Source: Semisulcospira habei (Eukaryota; Mollusca; Gastropoda; Semisulcospiridae). From it: a DNA stretch of 64,000 bases. The position numbers were made by a program, and so were the translations under genes. The DNA lies in assembly GCA_036245525.1 (NCBI GenBank), contig BTPG01000001.1:224509045-224573044 (forward strand). The letters run 5' to 3'. Each line of letters starts with the position of its first letter. Positions within the stretch are counted from its first letter, which is position 1. Of the stretch, positions 36,823-49,189 are shown piece after piece. The notes beneath the pieces were generated by a model that was not told the origin of the DNA, searched no databases, and was given only the letters and a program-made list of their open reading frames with translations.

Positions 36823-39800
36823 TCTGTAATGCCCAGGTGCATAAGCTTTTTGCTTATTATGAAACACACGTTTTGTGTCCCCAACTGCCAGTGACTTTTT
36901 ATGTGTTTGGATCATTTCTAGATTATGTTTGTTTGATCTCAGTGACTTGTTTGGATAATCAGGCATTAGTGCCACATCTAAAACTTGCTTGCTTGTAATG
37001 TTCATGATGAATGTCTTTATTTTTATTTGCTGTTTTTATTCCTTTTGCTTTCGACTGACTACCTTTCTGATGCAGTATAGAATACATTTTTTTATCTCAA
37101 TCCAATGTACTCAACTATTGGCACACCATTCAGTTCATCTTTAAACTTCCCAGGCACTTTCTTGTTTTGTGTGCTGTACAGTGGATGATTTTTAGGATAG
37201 TCAGACGTGTCATACATGTGTAACTCTGTTTTTATGTCTTCATAAAAGTCTTCAGTAGGTACATCTATGATCATAGAGTCAGTGTCAGTGTATAGCAGAT
37301 GACACTCATGATATTTTGATTTGAAGTAATCATAATAAAATTCAAGCATCAACAGTTTTGACAATTCAAGAATTGCCATACCAATTAATACTGGCTTGTC
37401 CAGTTTGACAATCTTTTTTTTTGAGTGACACTGCATACAACGATGAATGAAACTCTTTGTACCCTGTGTATTGTGGTTTGCCTGTAAATTTAATTGCACC
37501 CAATTCAGTTGTGACAAGTCTCACATCTTTGCGGTGATGAGGATTTTCCATCGTCTTACCAAAACAGGCATTGTTCATAAGCTTAAAGAAGTCTTTGTCA
37601 AATGCAGTGTTACCATCTCTGGCACGCAATGTTGTGTTCTTCATTATATAATCTTTCATAAAAGCACTCTGATCAAATTGAATGCCTCTGTGAACTTTCT
37701 TTAGTACTAACCCATGTCTGATGTAAAACTGCAACAAGTGATAGTGACATTCGTAATTAAATTTGTCATTCAGATTCGGCACAAGTTTAGTGTCTTCTTT
37801 TTTCCCAGTCATACTCATTTTTTCAACAGCCAATGGATAATCATTATAGTAATCATGTAGATGGTGTGGGTACTCTAGGTCAACTTCAAAGATCCAACCC
37901 TTCACATCATTTTGGTCATGATTCATAATATAGTTTGTTAACTCTGTTATGTCATACTGTGACAAATCATGCAGACAAAGTTTTTCAAGTGCAATAACTC
38001 ACACATCGCCCAGCCATACAAATTGTTAGCGTCTACGTACGTAATGAATGACCTTGACCTTGAGGGGTCGAACCCAAGATCATCAAGATATTTATTATTT
38101 GCTTTGGCATAATTGTTTGCAGCAATACTAATGCCTCCCCTCAAACCACGTTCCACAATTTCACCCATCGTATGATCAGACAACAGGTCTATAAATATCT
38201 TACTGGATTTCAAAAATGCATCCCATGTCATGCCAGGACTAGTTATGTAACAGGCCGGGTCAAGACTGTAGTGCAACAAACCCTTTTCATGGTAACTTTC
38301 AAATACGTCTGCTAGCAAGCAAACGTCAGCTTTTAACTACTGGTCATTGTAGTCACCAATCGTCTGACACCCTAATTTACCCCATGCAACGAGAGCATGC
38401 TGGTAATCAGTCAGAAATACCTTTACCATTTAGTGTACAATAAAATTTCTCTTTTCGTGGCAGTCTCCTTTCCTCAAACACAACCCAGTGATCAATGTAC
38501 TCATAGGGATACACACCTTTCTTAATCAAGTCTGGCTCAAAATATTTAATTATTATTGGAAACTCAGTCAGTCCTTCTGCCAGACTAGCCAACCCTAAAG
38601 ACAAATGTTGCGCAAAGTCATAAAATGCTAATTTGTTGTCTAGTCTAAAAGTTAAATATTTCTCAGTTGTCTGTGCAATACAACTTATGTTTTTGTACGA
38701 CTCATCCACATCATGCATGATGATGTGTGAATCATACCCCTTTAGATTGTGGAGAAAGATTGGTAGTTTATATGTCTTAGGATCTGTTTTTAATAACAAG
38801 TTACAATTGTTATGTGCATCACCTCTGTACCACCCAGTTATGTGATCATGGTCACAAACTTTGTCATTTCCTAAAGGTTGTTCACAAATCCAACACATCA
38901 CAGCTGTATCAAAATTTAGTTTATCTTCTTCTGTCATCACCAAAGGCATCTGACATGCTGTGATATAATGTACTACCTGGCTATACAGTTCTCTCATTTC
39001 TGTTAAAAACAGGCATGCTGCATTTTCTCCTCTGTAGATAACAGGTTCTGAATGCTGTCGGTGTGACCTAACAATAATGTATCCAAAAGAACACACCACT
39101 TGGTCATTTAGTTTTATAGTCTTTGGTAATGATTCTGGAACAGGACCTTCATATGGAACAACCAGTTATTCAAAATCAGCATACACTACAAACGGCAGCT
39201 TTTGCTGATTCCTATAGTTCTTAAAACACACTTGACTACCAGGATCTGGATACTTAAGTACTGTTTGGATGTCATCAGCTGACCTACAGTGCAAAACATG
39301 TTTGTGCGCTACGTTTATAGAGGAGAATCTTTGTAAACATCTTTTACACACTTCCTGTTTGCCATTGTTTTTTGATACATGATTATGAATTAGTCGTGAC
39401 ATATTTCTGATAATTGTGTAGTGAAAGTTATCATTATCACCTATTAGCAACATGTCAACATGCTTATTTTCTGACTGACCGTAGGTTGGGGCAAGTGGTG
39501 ATACTCTAATGGGTTGTAACTTGTCAACAGACTCATTATCCCATACATACACATTTACAGATATACCATGATTTAGTTTTTCAAACAAGTCTATGTCTTC
39601 TACCTTAACAGGAAAATCTATACCACTGAAGTTGAGTTCATTTACAAATTTGGTGTAGTTAGATACGCAATCAGGTCTTGATTTTACAAAGTGTAGTTTA
39701 GCAAGCACACACCACATGAAACAATAGTGGTCATTGTTCTGTATATTAACAACAGCTTTTTTGTTTGCAACCTCTGTTGGCAGTGGCAACCATGATTTAC

Positions 39801-40200
39801 CTAATATACATGTAGGATGATACCTTGACTGTTTTAATTGTAGTTCATGTACATGACCTTCATGCCAAACAGACCCCTTCATTTTTGCTTTGTCAATTGC
39901 TTCTAGAAAGTCAGGCAACAGTCTGTCTCTAAACATGTTCTCCAATTCTCTTCTTGTGTTAACTGTGTGTTGTCTTGTCGATATATACGATACAATCACT
40001 TCACCGTCTACTCTAGTAAATTCTATTTTAGCAACAATCTGGATCTTTACACTGCCTGAAAGAAGATTATCTTGTACTACAGAAAAAGAGTTTTATATCG
40101 ATTCATAGACATTGTTACTATTAGATATAAGCAAGTCTGTTGTGTGAAACACGTTTTTTAAGCCAGATGAGCCTGATGGGCTTTGGGCATTATCCGTCAT
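36823..40200 (-). pseudogene. polB: DNA polymerase B, copy B (many frameshifts)
   Basis: Starts at ATG 40200 in an AATAAAAATG context and covers the whole protein except the extreme C-terminus, lost in the deletion with integrase. Visible motifs: NNDHYCFMWC and FHYTIIRNMSRL; zinc finger CKRCLQRF; YADFE (exo I); CWIC...DHDHITG insert; LHNLKGYDSH (exo II); RGGIS; YVDANNLYGWAM (motif A, unsplit); LMNNACFGKTMEN (motif B); YTDTDSM (motif C). Breaks include TAA near 40094, the YADFE stop region near 39166, a TAG near 38338, frameshifts near 38410 and 37980, and the nine-A frameshift near 37412 shared with copy A. Not functional. It serves as the empty-site control for the LTR insertion in copy A. 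Confidence 0.88.
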
Positions 40201-40235
40201 TTTTATTTGATGGACAAAATAATAAATATTAACGC

Positions 40236-40597
40236 TGACTCTGTATGTGTAATATCATTTTATTAACTGTAACACTGGACAAATAAAATTTGTTTGGTTT
40301 AGTTCTTTCACTATATAACTACACACTGCATTAAACCAGCCACAGTAATATTCATTGACAGTAAAAGTTTGTGTCTTTATATCAACAGTTATTTTTTTGT
40401 ATTATTGTTGGTCTAAATGGATTATCGACACCCAAAGTTATAATACCTGACATGTACAGTGTTACTGGTGTCATAAATAAATTTCCAGGTGGCCCTTTAT
40501 TATAAAATACGTTCACATATTTAACGTCTTTAAAGTAGTATGTAATATCTATGATTTCACCAATAGGCCAATATTGCATGATTTGTCCGTCTGTCAT
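40236..40597 (-). pseudogene. Homologue of the 117-aa Polinton gene, copy B
   Basis: Begins MTDGQIMQ in the same CAATAAAAATG context as copy A, diverges in the middle, loses frame near 40390 in an A-rich stretch, then aligns again with the copy A C-terminal half in another frame. Confidence 0.6.
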
Positions 40598-40623
40598 TTT
40601 TATTGGACAAACAAAAGTATAAA

Positions 40624-41224
40624 TTAATTCACTAACCCATACCCTGTGGGCTGATCTGTCTTTAAAATAAGCTTTAGATGCTTAGTTGATTTCAGTTATT
40701 TTTTACATAGTCCTGTTCATGTTTATTTCGTATGACGTTGTTCTCTCTGAGACAGTCTTCAAAGCTGTCATGATCCTTATAGTAAAACAAACAAATAAAC
40801 TTTAACTGTTCTCGAAAATCTTTCAGTACAGCATTATATTTTTGAGTGAGAATCCATACACTGATGTTTGCATGTCTGCCACTAAAGGCAAGTTCTGCTA
40901 CAGTGTTTCTCTTCTTGACAATGTCTTTCTCTGCAGAACAGTCATCAACAATGAACAAAGTTGGCTGTCCTTCAAATTGCTTGTAAAAATACTGTACGTA
41001 GTCATTCAGTTTTTTCTCAGGGTCGACTAAGTAAATGTTGCTCTCAGTCCAAATAAACGGTTGTGATAAGCTTTGTTGTGTTTGATCGTAGGACAAAATA
41101 TTACAATGTTTTCAAAATGATGTATGTATCTTGTTTGCAAGAGGTTAAGTACAAATTCAGTTTTACCACACCCAGTGGCACCACAAAATAAACCACAGTG
41201 TGGGTCAAGTGTCAGCAAGTTCAT
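40624..41224 (-). pseudogene. A32-type packaging ATPase, copy B (frameshifted)
   Basis: Starts MNLLTLDPHCGLF with Walker A GATGCGKT intact and Walker B LFIVDD intact. A 4-base deletion near 41055 shifts the frame between the two motifs, and a 1-base deletion near 40693 shifts the C-terminus, which still reads PTGYGLVN in another frame. Confidence 0.85.
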
Positions 41225-41241
41225 TTTAATACTAATTATAA

Positions 41242-42504
41242 TTTAATACAAGTGACCACTTAGTCTGCTTTCTGCAATATTGAGTTGTGCGTCATAAAGC
41301 AGATACAATTATATGTTTATGGCTTCGGCTTTTTCAAACTTTTTTGTATCTGAATTGTAATTCCATCACTGCCGTTTTCAACAGTATGACCGAACCCATG
41401 AAGATAATCATCGTCCGTACTACAAAGGTCTAACCACAGAGCATATTTATTTGTAAGGTATTGTCCAATCATAACGTCATATAAATGTAAATCTTTACAT
41501 GCCATGTTTGCTGGTTTATCTCTAAGTCTCCCACCCGCAAAATACTTTGTGATCTCGTTGTAGTGCTGGTAAGGATGCATTCCAGAAGCGTACACTTGAT
41601 TTGGACGGCCTTCAATTGTACAAGATAAGTGTGTAATCTTTGGATTGTAAAATTTTTCTGAATCCCTTTTGTATGGAGCCGCTGGTTCAACAAACAACCT
41701 GGCAGGTGTGTTCAAGTTTATGTTCCACATCGGGTCGCTCTTGTCTTTATGCATTAAACTATGCCTAATCACCCGGTCATAATAAATCAGCAGTCTTGAC
41801 TGGTACTGATTTTGAATGAGTCTGGCAAGATCAGTATGTGTAACAATTTCATATTCCAAGGAAATGTTAGAAATCTTATATGTTGCATCTGTGGCAGATG
41901 ATTTAATAATTTTGGAGTAGTCATTAAAGGTTTGTTCAAAACTCAGACGGTCATTCAGTGCTCCTTGGTAATAAGGTAAATGAGCTGTGAGGATTTCAAA
42001 CTCAAGTGGTATGTAAAACCTGGTTCCATATATTTCTGCTAATATAACGTCCTTGGCTGTATTAGTTGTTTTGTCACCGGCATCAATTCTAAGTTTAGTA
42101 ATGTTATCTGACTGTATGCCTTTTTAAATACGATCTTCTCTTTCTTCTCTTGTAAGCCAAAGATCTTTGTAACAGTAGAACACATCAGCATCATCAAGAC
42201 TAAACACTTCCTGTCCTTCAAGTTTTACTTTAATAGTTCTAATAATTGTTATGCCTAGATTGTTAACTAGTGTTCTGTTTACATCTGCATCTGATGATAG
42301 TTCAATATTAAATGCAAGGTGTGCAGTGCCAGGAACAATAACGTCACTGGGGCCTAGGTTTGGAAACTTGACTGTGAGTACTTGGTTCTGGTCTATGGTA
42401 CTTGGATTGTTTGTTATGATGATTGATTGCGTGATGCCCTTAACACCAAGAGACTCACATAGTTTTCTGTATGGGTCTAACTTTGATCCGTAAGATGATG
42501 TCAT
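41242..42504 (-). pseudogene. Probable major capsid protein, copy B
   Basis: Starts MTSSYGSKLDPYRKL at 42504 and aligns throughout with copy A. An in-frame TAA near 42124, a short internal deletion near 41695 and a frameshift near 41330 break it. It keeps Arg where copy A has TGA, so the two copies decayed independently after separation. Confidence 0.6.
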
Positions 42505-42544
42505 TTTATTATGCACGATAACAAATATTAAATTAATAAAAACA

Positions 42545-43784
42545 ATGGCAGCGGGAGGATTTAATCATGATTAAATTGAAATGGATGACATGAATGATTT
42601 TGGTAATACAATAGATATGACAGATATGACTGGTACAAGAAATACTTTGAGTTTACATCATGAACTTTTAGAAACCAAAGTGAACTCATTTTATAATCAT
42701 GTTGGTGATCGCCCAGACAACACAGATCCTAATCAGTTTGAACTTGATGGCAAGGGTCATTTATATTTAAATACTGTTGACAAAGAAAAGTACTATTGAC
42801 TAACAAAAAAGACCCTGGTAAGTTTAGGGCTTTAAGTACAATCAAAAATGAAGGTGGTGTTGGTGCCTTGTGGCAACTTGGAATTGGAGGGTCTCCTGTC
42901 ACACCTCAACTTGCTACTGCTCTTCACAACACGCAAACAAGGTTACCAATGGGGCAAGATATTGAAATGGCAGCAGTAACAAGCCTGCCAGAAATAGCAA
43001 ACACAGTGATACAAGAAACCACATTCACTGAAGGTCAAATAAATGATGCTATGAAAACAATAGACGATCCGCCTTTGTCAATGCGGGAGATTATAGGCTT
43101 GGATAAATCATTGTAGGCAATAAGAGGTGAGATGGTAAACAATGTAGCCAAACTAGGTGAGCTTGATAAACACATAGAACGTGAAAAAGAAAAACTGGCT
43201 ACAGCAGACAATGGGAATCTTGACACAGAAATGAAAGAAATAATGCAACACAGATTAAATGATTTGTAGATAGAAAGATCAGGAAGATTAGAAGTGATTA
43301 GTATTGGAAGAAAAAAACTGAAAACACGGGTCAACAGGATTAGAGAAACTATTCAGAAAATACTTCATGAAGACACAACATTGGCTGAAAGATTGAAAAC
43401 ACTTTTCAAAGAGCAGGGTATCACAATTGCAAGTTTAATTACTGCTCTTGGGTTTATTATCAGTACTGTTGTGTTGGCTGTCTCTGGTGGTGGTGGTGGT
43501 GGTGGTAGTAGTAGTCCAGCTCCACCAGGCCCACCAGCTCCAACTGACCCAAAAGATTTACAGTCATGGGTAAAGAAACAGTTGTCTCATATATCAGACT
43601 TGCTTAAGAAATTGGCTGTGAAAGCAATGGATGCGTTGCCTGGTGTATAATAGGCACAGTTGTCAGTTGGATGATCAGTAAAGCGGCAAAGGTAGTTGGG
43701 TTTATGGCGGAAAATGTGTGGGTCTTTTTGGTTACAGTAGGGGGGCTAATAACGGGTGATTTAATGAAACAGGTAAAGAAGTAG
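42545..43784 (+). pseudogene. Homologue of the 418-aa coiled-coil membrane protein, copy B
   Basis: Starts MAAGGFNHD and is stopped at once by TAA. Further on there is a one-base deletion near 42788, TAG near 43114 and 43267, and a frameshift near 43645. The membrane segments and Gly/Pro-rich linker are recognisable. The 3' end overlaps the 415-aa gene by 24 bases, exactly as in copy A. Confidence 0.75.
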
Positions 43785-45007
43785 TATCCCTAATCCAGTA
43801 AGGCCTATTACCAATGCAGATCTCTCTGAATCATGTGTGTCAGGGGTTGACAATGGTGTTACCACTTGCATGGGTGCCGGGGCCGGGGCAGGGGAAGTAA
43901 CTGTGTGTAATGGTTTTAAAGACTGTACATGCGTGGTTGTTGCCCCCAAGTTTACAGATTGATTGAGTCCTAATTTCTGACCAACACCAGCAACAATTAT
44001 TTCATTATTATAATTTGTTATTGTCCCCATTTGGAGTTGAAGATCAGATGGTAACATGTATAACCCGATGCCAACTACAAAGTCAACTTTTGATCTGGCA
44101 TATCTAAGAACGTCTTGATAGCATTGTATGCTTGATGGGAGATCAACCACTGAATGAATTGAATCTTCTAGATTTGCAAGAAACTGTTTTTGCGCCTCAA
44201 ATTTTCCACTCCCATTCAAAATGTTTGATTTTGTTAGTGATTGTGCTCCTAGTATACACCAGACATATGTTCTGATAGACTCATTTACACGCTCGACTCT
44301 CGCTTGAGTAAACCCGTCACTCCTGTCTAAAACAAATGTGGTCCATGCATTAGACTGTTTCTGTTCTATTGATTCTAACCAGACTTGTGATTTTTGTGAA
44401 AATGAAGTGTAACCAGGGTAGTAATCTTGAGGGTATTGTCTGTGACTCATAGCGTAACACAATGTACCTATACCGTTGTGATCATCTAGTTTTTGTGCAA
44501 AGTCATACACGGCACAGGGACTAATGTTAAATTCATTACATATGCGTTCAAACGCTTTCATATCCATGGGGTTGTTAAACCTGTTAAAACTGGATTCAGT
44601 GGGTAGTGGGGTATGAAGTTCTGACAGTATTCTTCTAAGCTGGTAATACGTGTGGAAACGATACACAGACCTAATCAGTTTGTTTGAGTGATTCAAGTGG
44701 TCTGTAAAAGAAACACCACAGCCTGTAGTTGAACACAGTATGGTAAAGTTGAGTTGGTTTTGAAACATCTGTAGTGGGATTGAGGACCACTTTCTTGCAG
44801 TAGCATCGTCTGTTAAGGAGGGTATAGGTAATGGTCAAAGGGATTTGGTATTTTTACTTGGAATAAATCTTGTTCATTTACAGCTATGTCGAGCTGATTT
44901 AGTTGAATTATTTTCTGTTCATAAGTTGGTGCGACATTATACTTTGCATCCACATTAAATTGAAATGCGTTTGTTGTGACGCTTGTTAGTGATTTAAATT
45001 CCATCAT
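43761..45007 (-). pseudogene. Homologue of the 415-aa anchored protein, copy B
   Basis: Starts MMEFKSL and is open to NPFDHYLY, where an indel near 44815 shifts the frame; the remaining 335 residues are open to LYLFH. It is close to copy A, except that the Pro/Ala linker before the anchor is rearranged. Confidence 0.75.
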
Positions 45008-45031
45008 GTTCTTTTTTATGAGATAATAAAA

Positions 45032-45771
45032 ATGTTTATTACCTTAACAAATCTTGACACAAGCAAACTAGTGTGGTTAACTAATGGAATTGACAATCGT
45101 GATGGTAGCAAGGCTGTAGCTATTCATGAAATGTTCTACACTGTAAAATGCTTTAATGTAACAGATGATGGTGAATATGCTGTACATGGAAAAAATAGAT
45201 AGTCCAGGTATTGGCTTTTCTCATTTACGGCCTGGGTATTACGACTTTTGTACTTTAGCTGAATGGTTACAAAATGATTATAAAATTAAAGCAACTTTAA
45301 ATCCAGCTAATTTGCTTGTTACATTGGAATTTCCGAAAGATATTAAGTATGTAATAACAGGCAAACTTATATTGTTACTTGTTTTTTTAAATGAAGCCGA
45401 CATATTACTTTTAGATACAGTTAATGATGAAGATTGGACATCAGAACATAAAAGATATATAAAGCCCAAAAAACTTAAAGTAACTGGAAGATATCCTGTT
45501 CATTTGTCTGTACACACAGTACTAAATGTTCATTTGAAAGAACTGAACACATCTGAGAATGTTCACAATGGAAAGCCTTCAACTTTGTTGAGATGCTTGC
45601 CGACTGGAACTGCTCCCTATTGTGAAAGTGTTGCTGTTAGATTTCCTAATTTGCAGCTTAAGAAATTAGGTTCTAGTTTCTTTGAATCACTGTGTATATC
45701 TGTAACTAATCAAGATGACAAACCAGTTGTGATGCATGATTTTAGTGTGTGTTGGAAGTTAAATTATTTTA
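45032..45771 (+). pseudogene. Homologue of the possible penton-like protein, copy B
   Basis: Starts MFITLTNLDTSKL, stops after ~55 codons by a frameshift near 45165, then continues in another frame through GYYDFCTLAEWLQ and SVTNQDDKPVVMHDFSV. A second frameshift removes the natural stop. Confidence 0.65.
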
Positions 45772-45786
45772 TTTTTGTTTATAAAA

Positions 45787-46170
45787 ATGAGTGCTTGGCC
45801 AAAGTCGAGAATTATTCCAGTTGCGTGTCCTGTAACAGAGTTGAAAGATTTGGCTGATGTACAGGATTTTGAGAAAGAGGGGGAGGTGGGGGAAGTGTAT
45901 GGTTTTGAACTTGATTCTTTTGCCATGTACAAGAGAAAAGTAATAGATGACATGAAGGACGGAACAGAGAGACCGATTCCGAAACTTGGTCAGCTGCGTG
46001 ATGTTACTGTACCTGTTCCACCTGTAAATAATGCGCCCTACAACTTAATACATGCGGGTAATAAGTGGGTACTTTCACTTGTGCCACCTGTGCCTGCACC
46101 ACCACCGCTTGCGCCAACAATTGACTGGGACATAAAGTTTGAATTTATTAGTCCTTATGTTTTAGTGTTT
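45787..46170 (+). pseudogene. 295-aa gene homologue, 5' part, copy B
   Basis: Starts MSAWPKSRIIPVACP in TATAAAAATG context and is open to SPYV, where a short deletion relative to copy A and then the 6.2-kb insertion interrupt it. The Pro-rich linker is longer than in copy A. Confidence 0.7.
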
Positions 46171-46183
46171 TAGTCTAGCAGCT

Positions 46184-47857
46184 GCCCTTTATAGACGATC
46201 AGCCGTTTACGAGATAGTGATTTTCTAGAGAGTAACAAAGGTTTGGGTATATCAAAATGAAGTCTAGTATGAATAAAAGCAGTGCGCACTCTTTTTAAAC
46301 CGCCGGAGGATGGAGACATTTTTCTGTAGCACATTTTGTTTCCAGTATGGCTGCAGACGAAACCAGGACCGTTGCGGCCATGTTTACATGAGATCAGTAG
46401 TTTACATGGGTCTCATTGTTCCTGTATTCAGTGGTAGTATGCACTATATGTCACTTAAAAGGATTTCATTTTTTAAAGTTATATTTTCACACTTAGATAT
46501 ATTAAGAGAAAAAACAATTACGAAAACGCTTGCCTTGAACTCAAAATTAATATCGTTTCTCAACAATAAGGTATCCCAAAATCACGTGATCAAAACATCA
46601 CGTGATGCCCCGACCTCCGCGGACGTGAATTTTGGTATGCCGACGGGTTCTTTTTGATTTGTTCTACATAAGCTTGTTTGTTTAAAAAAAAAAAAAGCAA
46701 ACGTGTAAAGTTGCTGTGTGCATTTTTACGGCTTGATATAGGTTTGTCACGTTTATTTCCATTCACTTTACCATTGCTTTGCCCATTTTATTTTGACAAC
46801 ACAGCACCAAAACAAAACGCAACCCACAACACAAATGCTATCTTCAAAACCTATGCTGCATTCTGTAAAAGAAAAAGAGTGCCACACCACTTGGTTTTAA
46901 CTGTCATGGCTGAGCAAAGTTTCGGAACTTGATTAATTATTTTATGCAGCAGTAACATTTATTTTAATCAGTTGCACTGACAAGCTATGTTGTGATGTGC
47001 GATCACTGCCAGTGCCAATTATGCAGTCTCAGTGATCACTGATGGTACAGTACACTTCACACTGAAAAAAAAAAATACACAGCACAATGTGAACACGCTT
47101 GGAAGTTCATGCAATGCTTTGTTTAAAATTGAACCCTATCTTGCTAGCAGTAGCCTACTGCACAAAAGAGGAACTTAGTTTGCTGCTGTGTTATTTGCAG
47201 TTTGTCTGCATATAGACATTTGCAGTTCGCTGCAGCTGACATTAGCACTGACATATATATTGGGATTAAAACGAGAAAGAAAACGGAGAAAGGTGACACA
47301 GAGATGATTTAATAAATCAGTCAAGTGATCAAATGAATGAGATATCTATGTTTTATGATAAACAGCTAGTTATGGGAGAGGGGGGGGGGGGGAGGCACAT
47401 ACTTTATAATGTACACGTACTATTTCTTTCAGTGTTTCCATCACCCACTCATAACACCATTAGTCTCGATGAGTTGTCATGTTTTGAGTGGTTTACAAAA
47501 TACATGTACTTGTTGCTGTTACATTATCTTCTTACTGGTTTTGACATTTCGCTGTAAGATTTACAGTCCCATACTTTAAGCGTGTTCCCCCTAACGCACA
47601 CAGAGGTTGACTGTATCATTGATATGTGTGTGTAGGTAGCATTTGGTTTTGTTTGAGGTGGCAGTTTTGGCCTCACCTTTAAGTTTGGTGCCACTGTGCA
47701 TGTGGCCACCAGTACTATTTACAGAACTGATGACTGCATGTGCAGGCTAGTTCACGGTATCAAAATGTGAACTGGGCAGCCTATTGTTTGAAGTGATCAG
47801 TGGTAGCAACATCCATGATGTATGTGTGCATTTGGCCACTGGTACTGTTTACAAAGA
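46184..47857. other. Left interior of the 6.2-kb insertion, no recognised gene
   Basis: Mostly A/T-rich. Short open frames (46310-46657, 46678-46932) show no family signature. A G-tract lies near 47380. Confidence 0.4.
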
Positions 47858-48910
47858 GAGTCTCTGTGGAAACTCCTACGACACTACGGTGTACCCACAA
47901 AGCTCGTCCGCCTGATCAAGAGCAGCTACGATGGCATGACATGTCGCGTGATCCACGAAGGGCAGTTCACCAGGGAGCTCCAGGTCAGAACTGGTGTCAG
48001 GCAGGGGTGTCTGCTGTCTCCGTTCCTCTTCCTACTGGCCATAGACTGGGTCATGAAGATGACCACAGAGCACAGACGAAGTGGAATACAGTGGACACTG
48101 TGGACACAGCTTGACGACCTCGATTTTGCAGACGACTTGGCATTACTGTCCCACACTCATCAACAAATGCAGGACAAGACCACGAGGCTTGCTGACATCT
48201 CGTCCCAAGTGGGCCTCACCATTCACAAACAGAAAACAAAGACAATGAGGCTGAATGCAACCAGGGAAGAACCAGTCTTGCTTGCTGGCACCCCGTTGGA
48301 GGAGGTGGAGTCCTTCACCTATCTCGGGAGCATCATAGACAAAAAAGGCGGCACTGATGCAGATGTCAGAGCACGAATCGGTAAAGCCAGAGCAGCCTTT
48401 CTCCAGTTGAAAAAAGTGTGGAGTTACAGAGAGCTGTCACAACACACCAAAGTCCGGATTTTCAACTCCAATGTAAAAGCAGTTCTCCTATATGGAGCAG
48501 AGACTTGGAGATTGACAAAAACCACAGTCAACAGAGTACAGACCTTCATGAACAGTTGCCTTAGAAGAATTTTGAAAACCCACAGGCCAGAGAAGATCAG
48601 CAACGTCAGACTCTGGGAGAGAACAGAGCAGATAACAGCAGAGAATGAAATTGGGCGAAGAAGATGGGGATGGATCGGTCACAGTCTGAGAAAGCCAGCT
48701 TCCAGTATCACTAGGCAGGTATTGTCATGGAACCCCCAGGGAAAGAGGAAAAGAGGTAGGCCGAGAAACTCCTGGCATCGAGACCTCCAAGCAGACATCA
48801 AGAGACTGGGAACCACCTGGAGTAGAATCGAAGGAGAAGTACAGGACAGGAGTCGCTGGAGGTCTCTCGTCGACGGCCTATACCCGGGTAGGGGTGACAG
48901 GCATAAGTAA
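47858..48910 (+). CDS. RTE-like reverse transcriptase fragment, 5' truncated
   Basis: About 350 residues open from ESLWKLLRHYGVP to YPGRGDRHK. It has motif B VRQGCLLSPFLF, catalytic FADDLALL, thumb SFTYLGSII, AVLLYGAETWRL and a C-terminal WGWIGHSLRKP with a basic GKRKRGRPRNSWHRD segment. The fingers and endonuclease are missing. It is a different RTE lineage from the fragment at 1-1405. No internal stops, so it is young. Confidence 0.88.
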   Translation, partial: ESLWKLLRHYGVPTKLVRLIKSSYDGMTCRVIHEGQFTRELQVRTGVRQGCLLSPFLFLLAIDWVMKMTTEHRRSGIQWTLWTQLDDLDFADDLALLSHTHQQMQDKTTRLADISSQVGLTIHKQKTKTMRLNATREEPVLLAGTPLEEVESFTYLGSIIDKKGGTDADVRARIGKARAAFLQLKKVWSYRELSQHTKVRIFNSNVKAVLLYGAETWRLTKTTVNRVQTFMNSCLRRILKTHRPEKISNVRLWERTEQITAENEIGRRRWGWIGHSLRKPASSITRQVLSWNPQGKRKRGRPRNSWHRDLQADIKRLGTTWSRIEGEVQDRSRWRSLVDGLYPGRGDRHK

Positions 48911-49189
48911 GTACTGTTTACAAAGGTGCTGTTTACAGAACTAGTGGCTGAGTATGCATATTATTATTAGTACTGTTATTGTTATCAGGTGTGGCCTTAT
49001 CTCTAAGTTTTGGTGCCCCTGTGCATGAGGCCAACAGTACTTTTCTCAGAACTGATGGCTGCATGTGCATTGTGGTTAACTGTACACATGAAATTTGTAG
49101 GTGGGCAGCTAAAATACAGGCAGTCAATACAAGCCACTTGCTTAACCTGAAGTCTCTATATATAGATTTTACAGTCCACTAACGCCCAT
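48911..49189. other. Repeat-rich spacer inside the 6.2-kb insertion
   Basis: Shares the CTGTGCATG(A/T)GGCC..CAGTACT segment with 47690-47720 and, inverted, with 49899-49925. No gene. Confidence 0.4.

Noticed and set aside
47800..48114. Overlapping + ORF and the minus ORF at 47926-48156
   Set aside because: Shadows of the RTE-like reverse transcriptase in other frames.
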